A stretch of DNA of 64,000 nt from Elysia chlorotica. Lineage: Eukaryota; Mollusca; Gastropoda; Plakobranchidae. Of the stretch, positions 63,840-64,000 are shown one piece after another; positions within the stretch are counted from its first letter, which is position 1, and every line of letters starts with the position of its first letter. A model generated the notes under the pieces. It ran no database searches, was not told the DNA's origin, and saw only the letters and a list, made by a program, of their open reading frames with translations. A program made the position numbers and the translations under genes. The stretch is from positions 439,858 to 503,857 of the forward strand of contig RQTK01000159.1 in the NCBI GenBank assembly GCA_003991915.1. Reading direction: 5' to 3'.

Positions 63840-64000
63840 CTGCATGCATGCAAAGGAATGAGTAATTATATATATAAAAAACGTGTCTGTTTCTAACCAG
63901 CTAGTAAATAGTTAAGTTCTTCTTGTGTGATGGCAAGAATTTTCTTGTGTGGGGTAGCTGGCAAAAAACATTATAGATCTTGTCCTTTTAAGAAATTACT

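Overview
The window is animal nuclear DNA: AT-rich, intron-rich, and crowded with microsatellites, minisatellites and tRNA-derived SINEs. The proteins read as lophotrochozoan, most likely a gastropod or other mollusc. The main reason is a chitobiase-type (bacterial-like, multidomain) GH20 hexosaminidase of the kind known from molluscs. The species assignment is inference. All four genes I can support lie on the minus strand, and no convincing gene was found on the plus strand.

Layout. (1) 199-6533: the 5' end of a secreted or membrane cadherin-repeat protein. A signal-peptide exon is present in two tandem copies (4957-5047 and 6443-6533), followed by four phase-compatible exons down to 199. 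The gene leaves the window on the left. (2) 6534-19810: mostly gene-free AT-rich DNA with SINEs and simple repeats. (3) 19811-46074: a complete type II membrane-anchored chitobiase/beta-N-acetylhexosaminidase of about 870 residues, rebuilt here as 20 coding exons whose phases fit. Two exons (5 and 15) occur in near-identical tandem copies. Intron 16 has a GC donor. Exon 8 needs a frame check. (4) 46075-52430: upstream sequence, two LINE remnants and a 375-base assembly gap. (5) 52451-57500: TRMT10C/MRPP1, the mitochondrial tRNA methyltransferase and RNase P subunit, six coding exons, 398 residues, with a poly(A) signal just past the stop. (6) 57501-61289: intergenic. (7) 61290-63839: the last three exons of a six-cysteine single-pass (Shisa/CYYR1/WBP1-like) transmembrane adaptor. 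Its signal-peptide end lies beyond the right edge.

The genes do not form a pathway. The most unusual property of the window is that many tandem arrays start exactly at, and carry copies of, the exon-intron junctions of these genes. The chitobiase exon 5 acceptor is repeated about 17 and about 7 times, the exon 16 acceptor about 8 times, the exon 18 donor about 10 times and the exon 19 acceptor about 6 times. A cadherin exon acceptor is repeated 3 times, and other arrays abut further junctions. Several of these arrays are built from the 3' body of the resident SINE. This gives long runs of decoy splice sites inside an otherwise intact gene.
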